DNA of 64,000 nucleotides from an uncultured Chlamydiae bacterium (GTDB lineage Bacteria > Chlamydiota > Chlamydiia > Chlamydiales > 2-12-FULL-49-11): contig CALKUQ010000041.1 in assembly GCA_937996705.1 (NCBI GenBank), forward strand, positions 1 through 64,000. Reading direction: 5' to 3'. This document shows, piece after piece, positions 40,043-48,002 of this stretch (positions are counted from its first letter, which is position 1; each line of letters starts with the position of its first letter). A program made the position numbers and the translations under genes. Under the pieces are notes generated by a model, which was given only the letters and a program-made list of their open reading frames with translations, was not told where the DNA came from and made no database searches.

Positions 40043-40982
40043 AGATCAACTTCATCGCCCCTTTGTGGTAGATGCGGATGTTCCAGTCCAACTTCAATTC
40101 TTTTGGGGTTGCATACTTGGACAGAACTTCCGCATGTTTATCAACGAGAAACTCCCTGGAAAAATAGGGCCCCGTCATTTTTGATGATGTCGGAGCAAAA
40201 AGCCCTACGACCGGGGTCCCAAGAGCGCTTGCGATGTGGGCAGGTCCGGTATCGGGCGAAAGCAAAAACCTAGCATCTTTTATGAGGGCTGCTAACTCTA
40301 TCAAAGAGGTCTTTCCACACAAATTGAGGGCGCCCCCCTCCTTTTCTAAATAGTCGCAAACTGCAAAATCTGCTGGAGAGCCTACTAAAATAGGGGTTAT
40401 CTGGTAATTCTCTTTTACCCAAGCAATAATAGAGATGTAATTAGAGTAATCCCAATCTTTCTCTTTTTTACTGCTGCAAGGATTAATCACAAAATAGGGA
40501 AAATCATAACCCCTTTTCGTTTCTGGCAAAGGGATGCTCCCATCATAAGAGATCCGTTCCGCTCCGATTGTTTTTGCAAATCTTAAAAAGCCCTCAACTG
40601 TATGCTCTTTATGCGATTCAATTCGTTCATCAATAAAAAGGGGGTGCAAATCTTTACTTCTTAAACGGTCATACCCAATTTTCCGTTTAGCATCGATTAA
40701 GGTATAGACTAGATGGGCAGAAAAACTTGCTTGGGTTGCAAGAAGAACATCAAATTGATAAGGGGCCAGTTTTTTGTGCGCTCGAATGTAATCTTTCCAC
40801 GATCGGATCTTAGCTAAAGGAATGAAGTGAACCCCCTCCACTTTTTCAAAAAGAGGATAAAAAGTCTCTCCTATAATCCAACTAATTTCGGCATGGGGAA
40901 AACTTTTTTGCAACGTCCGAATCAAGGGCAGACACATCACAATGTCGCCCAGAGCGGAGAGCCTAAGTATACAAATGCGCAT
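39969..40982 (-). CDS. Glycosyltransferase family 9 (LPS heptosyltransferase-like)
   Basis: A 337-residue GT-B enzyme of the ADP-heptose:LPS heptosyltransferase type. Conserved: MRICILRLSALGDIVMCLPLIR at the N-terminus, the donor region LLSPDTGPAHIASALGTPVVGLFAPTSSKMTGPY (residues about 245-275), and the interdomain SSKKEKDWDYSNY. It would add sugar to lipid A-core in the inner membrane. It is in an operon with the RluA-type gene (20-bp overlap) and ssb. The 3' end overlaps the convergent 517-residue gene by 74 bp. Confidence 0.85.
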   Translation of the reverse strand: MRICILRLSALGDIVMCLPLIRTLQKSFPHAEISWIIGETFYPLFEKVEGVHFIPLAKIRSWKDYIRAHKKLAPYQFDVLLATQASFSAHLVYTLIDAKRKIGYDRLRSKDLHPLFIDERIESHKEHTVEGFLRFAKTIGAERISYDGSIPLPETKRGYDFPYFVINPCSSKKEKDWDYSNYISIIAWVKENYQITPILVGSPADFAVCDYLEKEGGALNLCGKTSLIELAALIKDARFLLSPDTGPAHIASALGTPVVGLFAPTSSKMTGPYFSREFLVDKHAEVLSKYATPKELKLDWNIRIYHKGAMKLISIEDVQRAIHDVLTRSSLLQHLES

Positions 40983-41724
40983 TAAAGATCTCTAGAAAGT
41001 CCTTAGGGACTGATGCGGTGATCTTCACATCCTTGGACGTCATTGGATGAATAAACTCGACTCTATAGGCGTGCAAGAAAATCCTCTTTGCATCTGATCT
41101 ATCCCTCTTTCCATAGACATGATCCCCCAATATAGGGAGTCCGATACTTGCTAAATGGATCCGAATTTGATGGGTTCTCCCTGTTTTAGGAAAACATTTA
41201 ATCAAGCAGAGCCCATTTTTTCTCGCAATACACTTCCATTCAGTTTCCGCACTTTTTTTCTCTCCATGTTTCTCTATCGGTTTAGTAATCACCCCAGAAT
41301 TTAATTTAGGAGAGCCTTCACAGATTGCGTAATAGGTTTTTTGAATTTCCCGATTTCTAAACAAATCAGAAAATGCCTCTTCTTTTGAATTAAGCAATAC
41401 CCCTGAGGTCTCTTTATCCAATCTGTGGAGAAAAAACTTTTTATTCGAGACTACAAAAAATGGAGGTTTATAACAGGCTGTCATAAAATCGTCTTGATAC
41501 AAAGAGATCAACTGCTCTGGTTTTTCTTCCTTATTGAATAAAACCACATCCCCTTTTTGCAATCGATAGGTAGAAAATCTCTCCACAAGACCGTTTACAA
41601 AACAGGATTTAGCGTCAATCGAACGTTTGACCTCTTTGCCTGAAAAACCAGACTTCTCTTTTAAAAATTGTAACAGAGAAGTTCCGGCTTCATCTCCTTG
41701 AACTTTAAAATGGAATTTCTTCAT
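40963..41724 (-). CDS. RluA-family pseudouridine synthase
   Basis: About 253 residues from ATG 41724 (MKKFHFKVQGDEAG), the start that fits the family; longer starts run into ssb by more than 80 bases. The N-terminal S4-like RNA-binding domain (LLQFLKEKSGFSGKEVKRSI...FVNGLV) is followed by the catalytic HRLDKETSGVLL (catalytic Asp) and the C-terminal TGRTHQIRIHLASIGLPI and GDHVYG motifs. It isomerises uridines in rRNA or tRNA. The exact member (RluC/RluD/TruC) cannot be fixed. Overlaps: ssb by 20 bp and the glycosyltransferase by 20 bp. Confidence 0.92.
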   Translation of the reverse strand: MKKFHFKVQGDEAGTSLLQFLKEKSGFSGKEVKRSIDAKSCFVNGLVERFSTYRLQKGDVVLFNKEEKPEQLISLYQDDFMTACYKPPFFVVSNKKFFLHRLDKETSGVLLNSKEEAFSDLFRNREIQKTYYAICEGSPKLNSGVITKPIEKHGEKKSAETEWKCIARKNGLCLIKCFPKTGRTHQIRIHLASIGLPILGDHVYGKRDRSDAKRIFLHAYRVEFIHPMTSKDVKITASVPKDFLEIFNAHLYT

Positions 41725-42097
41725 CAGATAGCGCTGGCTCGTCTTGCATTGGTTTTGAGAAATCTCTTCCCCCCTCTGGTTTATCGCCCTCTTTTTTACC
41801 AAACGGACTGAAAGCTAAATGGTGGGCTGTAATTCCCATAGAGACTTGTGGCTTTCCCTCTTTGTCTGTGTAAATTTCTGGCTTGGCTACTTCGCCCTGA
41901 ACAATAATAGAACTTCCCTTTTTAAAATAAGGCATGATTTTATCGTATTGGTCACCCCAAACTGTAATTCTCCACCAAATTGTCTCGTCTTTTCTACTTC
42001 TACACCCTACTCGAAATGTCGTTACTTTTTGACCATTTGAAGTAAATCTTGTCTCTGGATCTGATCCGAGATGACCTGCAATCATACCGTGATTCAT
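41705..42097 (-). CDS. ssb: Single-stranded DNA-binding protein
   Basis: A 130-residue SSB. The ATG at 42097 (MNHGMIAGHLGSDPETRF) has GGGAG six bases upstream; a start 48 bases earlier is not supported. The OB fold is shown by TTFRVGCRSRKDETIWWRITVWG and VQGEVAKPEIYTDKEGK. The C-terminal tail is short and ends in acidic EPALSDEEIPF, the classical DDDIPF-like tip that recruits repair proteins. It heads the ssb-rluA-glycosyltransferase unit. Confidence 0.96.
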   Translation of the reverse strand: MNHGMIAGHLGSDPETRFTSNGQKVTTFRVGCRSRKDETIWWRITVWGDQYDKIMPYFKKGSSIIVQGEVAKPEIYTDKEGKPQVSMGITAHHLAFSPFGKKEGDKPEGGRDFSKPMQDEPALSDEEIPF

Positions 42098-42210
42098 AAA
42101 AACTCCCTTTTTTTCAAAGTATACCACGAGATCCAGATCCAACAAAAGAAAAAAAGGAGCGCCCTCTTAAAATTCATTCTCGACGCAATTAAAAAAAATT
42201 TTAATAAATG

Positions 42211-42239
42211 TTAGACAAAAATGGCACCAATGATATAGA
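42211..42239 (+). promoter_or_regulatory. Possible promoter for the 615-residue gene
   Basis: TTAGAC at 42211-42216 and TATAGA at 42234-42239 with a 17-base spacer and TGA directly before the -10 (extended -10 form). The ATG of the gene is at 42251. Confidence 0.45.
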
Positions 42240-42250
42240 ACGAGGAATAT

Positions 42251-44098
42251 ATGCTAAAAAAACATGATAATAATGATTTTACTGCCGATGAACCAATGGG
42301 AAAGAACTCTTCCAATAGAGAAGAAGAGTTAAAAGCTCACGCCTTTTTATTCCCTATAGATGAAACAGAAGAATTTCACGACCCCTTCTCAGATCTCTCC
42401 CTATTTTTAGCAAAAAAAATCAAACAAGAAATTTCTAGAAGCTCCTCGTTAAAGAAATGGTCGAGAAATATTCAGACTGATTTGTTAAAATCTATCCTCC
42501 CCGATTTTAATAAAAAATTTCCTAAATACCGCTTAGGGGGTAACGCTCTTAAAAAAACGTGGGATAAAGTTCTTTACTACGTCCAATTCATTCAAAAGCA
42601 AAAAGAATCTCTTTCGGCAGACGGAAAATTAAATATCTCCTACCTAATCCAGCAAAATTTAAAAAATCTTTTGCAAAACCCTAATTCCTCTGATCTTCAC
42701 CCTTACACCACTGCTCACAATTTAGCCGTAAAAATTTCTGAGTGTGTTGCAACAATTGATGGAGAAAGGGCGAATTTAGAATCTCTTACAAAGACAATTT
42801 GGGCAATTCAAAGACACATCATCCCAAAACCTTCGACCCCCTCCCCTTTTGACCGCTACGACCAAATCGATAAATTCATCGTAAGATTTCAGTTAGAAGA
42901 GATAGCAAAACATCGCGATTCCACACCAGATCAAGTGAGCAATTCTACAATCAAAAAGATTGAAACTTTAAAACTCTTGCAAAGACTAAAAAATAGCGAC
43001 GATTTGATTGCAGCCGTCTCTTTTGTTTTAGCAGAAAACCTCTATCCCAATCTAAAACTCCATAAGAAAATCCCCTCCGACCAAATTACCCAACTTTCTA
43101 ATTTCGTCAAAAACCAACTGATGGAACAAAAAGCTTCAGGGAATCTTAAGGAAGAAAAAGATTGTATTCATGCAGCTCAAAAAATATTTTTCTTATACAA
43201 ACTTGCCTCTCAATTATCCCCTTCAGAAACCAAACACAACCTTGAAACCGCAGTCGAGTACGTCTACAATCTATCTCAAGGACCATTTTCTCCCAATTGC
43301 CCCGTTCTCCGACCAGAAGTTTTCACCTTTATTAATGCAGAAATTTCCAATCTCAAAGAGCGCAAAGTTGAGAATCCCTTAGAGAGCGTCCTCAATACTT
43401 TAATGAAATGTTTTAGTGAGGCAAAAAATCTCCCCAAATTAGACCCCGAGCACTTTGATGAAGTTGAAATTGTAATTTGGAAAATTCTCTCCGAAGTCTA
43501 TGCACCTCAAGAAAAAATGCCCCCCTTTGTAAAAGAGACCTTGTCTTACGAACTTGCTAACATCTACATCGATCACCCTAAAGAATCGTTTCAAAAAATT
43601 CTCACCGTCTCTCTTGGCTATTTTAGAAAACTTCAGACAATCGACACATCCCATCTTGATCGAAAGGCAAATTTTTGGGCCCTCCAAAACGACATGATTT
43701 GCAACTTCCTTCACTTTGATGAGACTACCCCTCTCCTTAAACTGATCTCTAGAGTTTGGAAAAGTGAATCGTCAACCCCTTTAAGTCATACCGCTTTTAT
43801 CGAGAAAGTGCTTGCGATCTATCTTAAAAACAACTCTTCGATCACTGAGTGGAAATCGGTTCTCCATACAAGAATCACAATCATGTATAAATATTTTTGG
43901 TATAACAACTTAAAAAAAGAGCGAGAGACTGCCTACGACCGCTTCTTACACTGGCATCTCCACGACCTTCTCTCCAGCACCCAAAAAGAATTCCCCGAAA
44001 CCCTCCTCATCCGCCTTGAAGAAAAGACTAAATCTCTCATCCCCCTTGCCCCTTTTATCCCTAAACATGCCGCCTCGTTCCTCGGAAAAAATTATTAA
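42251..44098 (+). CDS. Large helical hypothetical protein
   Basis: A 615-residue protein, not recognised. It is polar and almost entirely alpha-helical in composition, with no signal peptide or membrane span. A conserved-looking aromatic segment occurs near the end (YKYFWYNNLKKERETAYDRFLHW). GAGGA lies 5 bases before the ATG. The size and style resemble another unrecognised helical gene at 61614-63266 but I cannot align them by eye. A gene of this type with no partners nearby could be an effector or a structural factor. No function proposed. Confidence 0.65.
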   Translation: MLKKHDNNDFTADEPMGKNSSNREEELKAHAFLFPIDETEEFHDPFSDLSLFLAKKIKQEISRSSSLKKWSRNIQTDLLKSILPDFNKKFPKYRLGGNALKKTWDKVLYYVQFIQKQKESLSADGKLNISYLIQQNLKNLLQNPNSSDLHPYTTAHNLAVKISECVATIDGERANLESLTKTIWAIQRHIIPKPSTPSPFDRYDQIDKFIVRFQLEEIAKHRDSTPDQVSNSTIKKIETLKLLQRLKNSDDLIAAVSFVLAENLYPNLKLHKKIPSDQITQLSNFVKNQLMEQKASGNLKEEKDCIHAAQKIFFLYKLASQLSPSETKHNLETAVEYVYNLSQGPFSPNCPVLRPEVFTFINAEISNLKERKVENPLESVLNTLMKCFSEAKNLPKLDPEHFDEVEIVIWKILSEVYAPQEKMPPFVKETLSYELANIYIDHPKESFQKILTVSLGYFRKLQTIDTSHLDRKANFWALQNDMICNFLHFDETTPLLKLISRVWKSESSTPLSHTAFIEKVLAIYLKNNSSITEWKSVLHTRITIMYKYFWYNNLKKERETAYDRFLHWHLHDLLSSTQKEFPETLLIRLEEKTKSLIPLAPFIPKHAASFLGKNY

Positions 44099-44220
44099 CC
44101 TGAGTTGCGGGTTTATCTAATTTACTTTCAATTTCACAAATACAAAAAGAAAAAATATCGCCGATTTCTCGCTTTGATAATCGGCTGTGGACTGCCCTGC
44201 CCTTTGGGCAACGGCAGTGT

Positions 44221-44372
44221 GAGCTTGAGGGTCAGACGTGAGCTTGAGGGTCAGACGTGAAATTCTGAAAAAATCTTAATATTTCAAAATTTCAAGTATG
44301 ATCCCTAAGTCTATTTGTTAAGATTTTTTCACGATTTCACGTCTGACCCTCAGAATTTGACCCTCAGAATTT
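44221..44372. repeat. Inverted-repeat element, family 2, copy 2, with duplicated tips
   Basis: The core 44240-44353 matches copy 1 at 23251-23368 (left arm GAGCTTGAGGGTCAGACGTG..., loop with CCCTAAGTCTATTTG, right arm ...CACGTCTGACCCTC), with a few differences (AAATTCTG for AAATACTG, CACGATTT for CAGTATTT). The left tip is duplicated in tandem (GAGCTTGAGGGTCAGACGT twice, period 19, from 44221) and so is the right tip (TGACCCTCAGAATT twice, period 14). This looks like a copy built or extended at both ends. It sits in the 44099-44519 intergenic gap with a family 1 fragment and nothing coding. Confidence 0.82.
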
Positions 44373-44396
44373 CATAGAAAAAGGTCAATTCTTGCT

Positions 44397-44473
44397 GCGA
44401 TGATCCCTTTGCTAGCCAACTAGACTAGCTCTTGGAGCAGCCCTTTATGGCGAATAAGTAGGGAGCCGGGGTT
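44397..44473. repeat. Family 1 repeat, partial copy C (minus orientation)
   Basis: Reverse-complemented it begins AACCCCGGCTCCCTACTTAT and continues TCGCCATAAAGGGCTGCTCC, matching the CTACTTATTCGCC tip of copies A and B and then the GGCTGC...CTAGT part of the far end. Only about half of an element is present. It stands between the family 2 element and the oxygenase-like gene. Confidence 0.6.
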
Positions 44474-44519
44474 AGACTAAAATTTGACAAATTAAAATAT
44501 TAGATTGTATCTTGGTGGA

Positions 44520-45377
44520 ATGTATTATATTCCTCTTCTATTAGCTTTAGGATCACTTTATGGAAGCGACCTTGCAAATGATTTCAAAGCTCGTGGCTAT
44601 TCAGAAATTTGCGACAAAGACTATACAACCTCAACCTTTGACTCCCTGTATGAAAGTTTTGAGGAATTGATACAATTTCTTCAGACAAATAGAGGGTGGG
44701 CACAAAAATTGATGATCGCAAAAGAACAATTTATCCGCTCCAGCGATCGAAACTATTACGGAACCGATTTTTTCGGTTTTTATGATGAATCAAACCGAAA
44801 AGGAAGAGATCAGATATCCTTTTACTATTCGGCCCATTTTCACCAATTTGTATCGTCTCACTTTCCAGAATTTAATGAAGTGCCTGAAATCTCCTCATTT
44901 TTAGAATCTTGTTTTAGAATTCAAAAAACTTACGGTCATTTGTTTATTGAGGCAGCTTTCGATTTAAATTTAGAAACCCTTTTTATGTTACACTCTGAAA
45001 ATCTCCCCCCTCTTCTTTTTAAAGTAATCAAATACCTACCCTCATACATTCCAACAAGACCCCACTATGATGGGAGTGCATTGACCCTCTTTCTCCATAG
45101 CACAGACAATCAATCCCTCCTTCTTTCCCCTTATAAATCCTCATTTACAATCGCAGATTTTTCTTCCCCTTCTAGAAAGAGTCTTAACCAATTTGGTGAA
45201 CCTGCAATGGTACTAATTCCTGGAAGCCATCTCACCGAATTTTCTCTCTTCCCAACGCCTCACATTGTTGTGCAAAGCAACAAAACTCGATACGCAACAG
45301 TCGCATTTGCTATGAGAGCTGATTATAAAGTTCCAAAAACTAAGTTTTCTCTCCTTCCAAAATTTACCCATAACTAG
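44520..45377 (+). CDS. Exported 2-oxoglutarate/Fe(II)-dependent oxygenase-like protein
   Basis: A 285-residue protein from ATG 44520 (GGTGG just upstream; a TTG 15 bases earlier is weaker). It resembles the isopenicillin-N-synthase/2OG-Fe(II) fold: HYD at H182-x-D184 in RPHYDGSALTLFLHS, the distal H248 in TPHIVV, and R257 in KTRYATVAF, the usual HxD...H and 2OG-binding Arg positions. The N-terminus MYYIPLLLALGSLYGS is hydrophobic and looks like a weak signal peptide. Export of such an enzyme is rare. The next gene starts 7 bases later and encodes a secreted Gly-rich protein, so the enzyme may hydroxylate or crosslink it, an inference. No close homologue known to me. Confidence 0.72.
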   Translation: MYYIPLLLALGSLYGSDLANDFKARGYSEICDKDYTTSTFDSLYESFEELIQFLQTNRGWAQKLMIAKEQFIRSSDRNYYGTDFFGFYDESNRKGRDQISFYYSAHFHQFVSSHFPEFNEVPEISSFLESCFRIQKTYGHLFIEAAFDLNLETLFMLHSENLPPLLFKVIKYLPSYIPTRPHYDGSALTLFLHSTDNQSLLLSPYKSSFTIADFSSPSRKSLNQFGEPAMVLIPGSHLTEFSLFPTPHIVVQSNKTRYATVAFAMRADYKVPKTKFSLLPKFTHN

Positions 45378-45384
45378 GTGTTTC

Positions 45385-47919
45385 ATGTTTAAATTTTTGC
45401 TTTTTTTCCTCCCCGCCTATTCTTTATTTGCCATAACCACCCTTACTGTAACTCTAAGCTCTGATAACAATCCGGGCGGGATTGGAGATGTAGGAGATAC
45501 ACCAGATAGAGGAGATCTGAGATACTGTTTGAATACGATGAATGCAAATCTAAATGCATCGCTTGATGATTATTATCAGATTGCCTTTGCATTTCCTATG
45601 ACAATCCAACTTAATGGAATTCTCCCTATAATTAATAACTCATCAAACCTAGCAAATATTACAATCGGAAATTCAGACCCGAGCTACAGAGTTGTAATCG
45701 ATGGGAATGATGGCGCTTACAGAGGTTTTTTCATCCCAAAGGGCATAGTGACGATTCAAAATATTGTCTTTCAAAACATGTGCGCTCAAGGGGGAACTGG
45801 AGGAGATGGCATTTCAGGCGGGGGTGGTGGGATGGGAGCTGGGGGAGCCATTTACGCACCTCAATTATTTTTAAACGGCTCATCCCCTTCTATTAGATTA
45901 ATGAATGTCTTGATAAATTCCTGTTCTGCTATTGGAGGAGCTGGAGGAAATTATTCAGCTGACTCTATCACAGGGAATGAGGGTGGCGGAGGGGGCGGTG
46001 GCTTTAGCGGAAATGGAGGCTCTGTCACCACAAGTGGAGTTACAGGGGGAGCCGGTGGCGGTGGTTTTGGTGGGGATGGGGGAAATGTTACCCTTTCTAC
46101 GGAATCTATTTCTGGAGGTGGGGGCGGCGGTGGCGGAGGAATAGGGTCAAAAGCTAATACGGAGACGCCTACAAACCTAGGAAACGGAGGATCCGATGTT
46201 GCTTCAGGGACTCCAGGCAGCGGCTATAACCTATCGGCTATTGGTGGCTCTGGCGGAGGGGGGAATTTAGGTGGATCCTACGCTGGTGGAGGGGGCGGAG
46301 GAAGCCCTACACCAATAATTACATATCCAGGTGGGGGTGGCGGAGGAAGTTCTGGTTCAAACGGAACTAAAGCTTACGGGACAATAGCTCCAGGAGGAGA
46401 GATTAGCCAGTCAGGGGGAAATGGAGGAGATGGAGGAGGGGGCGGCGGTGCTGGAGTTGTCTTTACTGCCCCTTCCTCAAGTGATACTGATGGAAAAGGG
46501 GGAGATGGTGGGTATGGTGGAGGCGGAGGTGGCGGTGCAGGAACTGGCGCGTATGATAGAGGCTACTCTGTTGCTGGAGGGAAAGGTGGAGTTGGTGGGG
46601 GCGGCGGTGGGGGCGGCGTTGACCAATCTGGGACGACACCTTCATCTGGAGGAAATTCCCTTGGGGGCGGTGGAGGCGGTGGTGGAGGCCCTTCGAGCGT
46701 AACCTCTACTGAGGGCGGGCATGACAAAGGCTATCTTGGCGGCGGATCTGGAGGATCTGGCGCTAATTCTGGTGAAAGCGGCATCGGTGGTGGAGGGGGC
46801 GGAGGGGGAAGTGGCCTCGGAGGGGCAATTTTTGTCGACTCGGGCTTGAACTTCACCATTCAAGCTCTTCCGGGAGTGCCGACGAATTTTGACACAACAA
46901 ACACGTCAACAACAGCTGGGAACCCTGGTGTTGGGGCTCCAGGAGCGGCTGATGGCTCTCGTGGCTTTGCTCTGGGAAATAGTATTTTTCTACGTTCAAC
47001 CTCAACACTTACCCTCCTTGCAGAAAATGAGGACGATCTTTTAATACTTGGGGAAGGGGTCTCTTTCGTTGATGACACCGAGTTTATCCTAGAAGGAACA
47101 ACTGTTGAAGTGACAGGAAACGGTACTATTATCTACAATGGGGCCACTACTTATTCGGGAACTCTGCATATCAATAATGCAAATTTCAAACTCAATGGAA
47201 TAATTAATGACACATCCGTCTCTGTCTCTAGAGATATAAGCTATAGCGCTCAAAGGGGGAAATTAAGTGGCAGAGGAACTTTGACAGGCAGTGTGAAAGT
47301 AAATTCGGGCATTATTTCTCCTGACGCAAACCAGACCCTCACCCTTGGCAGTTTAATCCTAAATTCAGCAAACCCCGATACGAACACTCTAGAAAGTATA
47401 GTCCATGCGGAAATTAATAGTGCTGGGACATCTCTAATCTCTGTTACAGGAGCTGTAGCGCTTGCAGGGACCTTAGAAATCGATTTGGATCGAACGGCAC
47501 TTCCAGGAACCTATATTTTACTTACTTCCAGTGGCATTACAAATACTTTCGATTCTATTTCATTTGTTGGACCTACACCAAACTACTCGATCTCTTATCT
47601 TCCCCGCGAGAATCCTACCTTCATACAATTTGAGTTAAAAGCTCCTCCCCTTTTAAATCTCCAAGGAGCTCAAATGAAAAACACCTTCGCTTTCGAATAC
47701 GAACTTTATAATGAACTCACTTGGGGCCCAAGCCTTTCAAATCAAACTATCGGCTATTTCATATTCCGCGATGGAGAAAAAATCGCAACTCTAGATGCTC
47801 AGACTACCACCTACCTCGATCACAATAGAAAAAAGAATCTCTCCTACACCTACTCCATCACCTCATTTGACGCCTCTGGAAACGAAAGCATCCCAGAAAC
47901 AATTACCATCAATCCCTAA
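45385..47919 (+). CDS. Large polyglycine-rich surface protein (Pmp-like beta-helix plus C-terminal Fn3-like domain)
   Basis: An 844-residue exported protein: signal peptide MFKFLLFFLPAYSLFA (1-16), then a beta-strand domain (17-135) with GGAIYA and FQNM-type motifs as in chlamydial Pmp and autotransporter beta-helices. Residues about 137-480 are extremely Gly-rich with long GGGGG runs broken by short polar segments, ending GGAIFVDSG. A second beta-rich region (about 490-740) follows. The last ~95 residues (from APPLLNLQ) look like a fibronectin type III or Ig-like fold (YFIFRDGEKIATLDAQTTTY, SYTYSITSFDASGNES). No autotransporter barrel is seen, so the export route is unclear. The repetitive DNA could vary by slippage. 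It lies in one unit with the oxygenase and, 84 bases later, the glycosyltransferase. Confidence 0.78.
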   Translation: MFKFLLFFLPAYSLFAITTLTVTLSSDNNPGGIGDVGDTPDRGDLRYCLNTMNANLNASLDDYYQIAFAFPMTIQLNGILPIINNSSNLANITIGNSDPSYRVVIDGNDGAYRGFFIPKGIVTIQNIVFQNMCAQGGTGGDGISGGGGGMGAGGAIYAPQLFLNGSSPSIRLMNVLINSCSAIGGAGGNYSADSITGNEGGGGGGGFSGNGGSVTTSGVTGGAGGGGFGGDGGNVTLSTESISGGGGGGGGGIGSKANTETPTNLGNGGSDVASGTPGSGYNLSAIGGSGGGGNLGGSYAGGGGGGSPTPIITYPGGGGGGSSGSNGTKAYGTIAPGGEISQSGGNGGDGGGGGGAGVVFTAPSSSDTDGKGGDGGYGGGGGGGAGTGAYDRGYSVAGGKGGVGGGGGGGGVDQSGTTPSSGGNSLGGGGGGGGGPSSVTSTEGGHDKGYLGGGSGGSGANSGESGIGGGGGGGGSGLGGAIFVDSGLNFTIQALPGVPTNFDTTNTSTTAGNPGVGAPGAADGSRGFALGNSIFLRSTSTLTLLAENEDDLLILGEGVSFVDDTEFILEGTTVEVTGNGTIIYNGATTYSGTLHINNANFKLNGIINDTSVSVSRDISYSAQRGKLSGRGTLTGSVKVNSGIISPDANQTLTLGSLILNSANPDTNTLESIVHAEINSAGTSLISVTGAVALAGTLEIDLDRTALPGTYILLTSSGITNTFDSISFVGPTPNYSISYLPRENPTFIQFELKAPPLLNLQGAQMKNTFAFEYELYNELTWGPSLSNQTIGYFIFRDGEKIATLDAQTTTYLDHNRKKNLSYTYSITSFDASGNESIPETITINP

Positions 47920-48002
47920 TCGCTCCCGATTTAAGAAATCATCTCTCTTGCTTTGATTCCTAAAATTTGAAATGCTATGGAAAACGAAAATGAGGTGAAC
48001 CC

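Noticed and set aside
45932..46702. Glu/Val-rich and His-rich open frames in other frames of the Gly-rich gene
   Set aside because: They arise from frame-shifted reading of GGN repeats, not independent genes.
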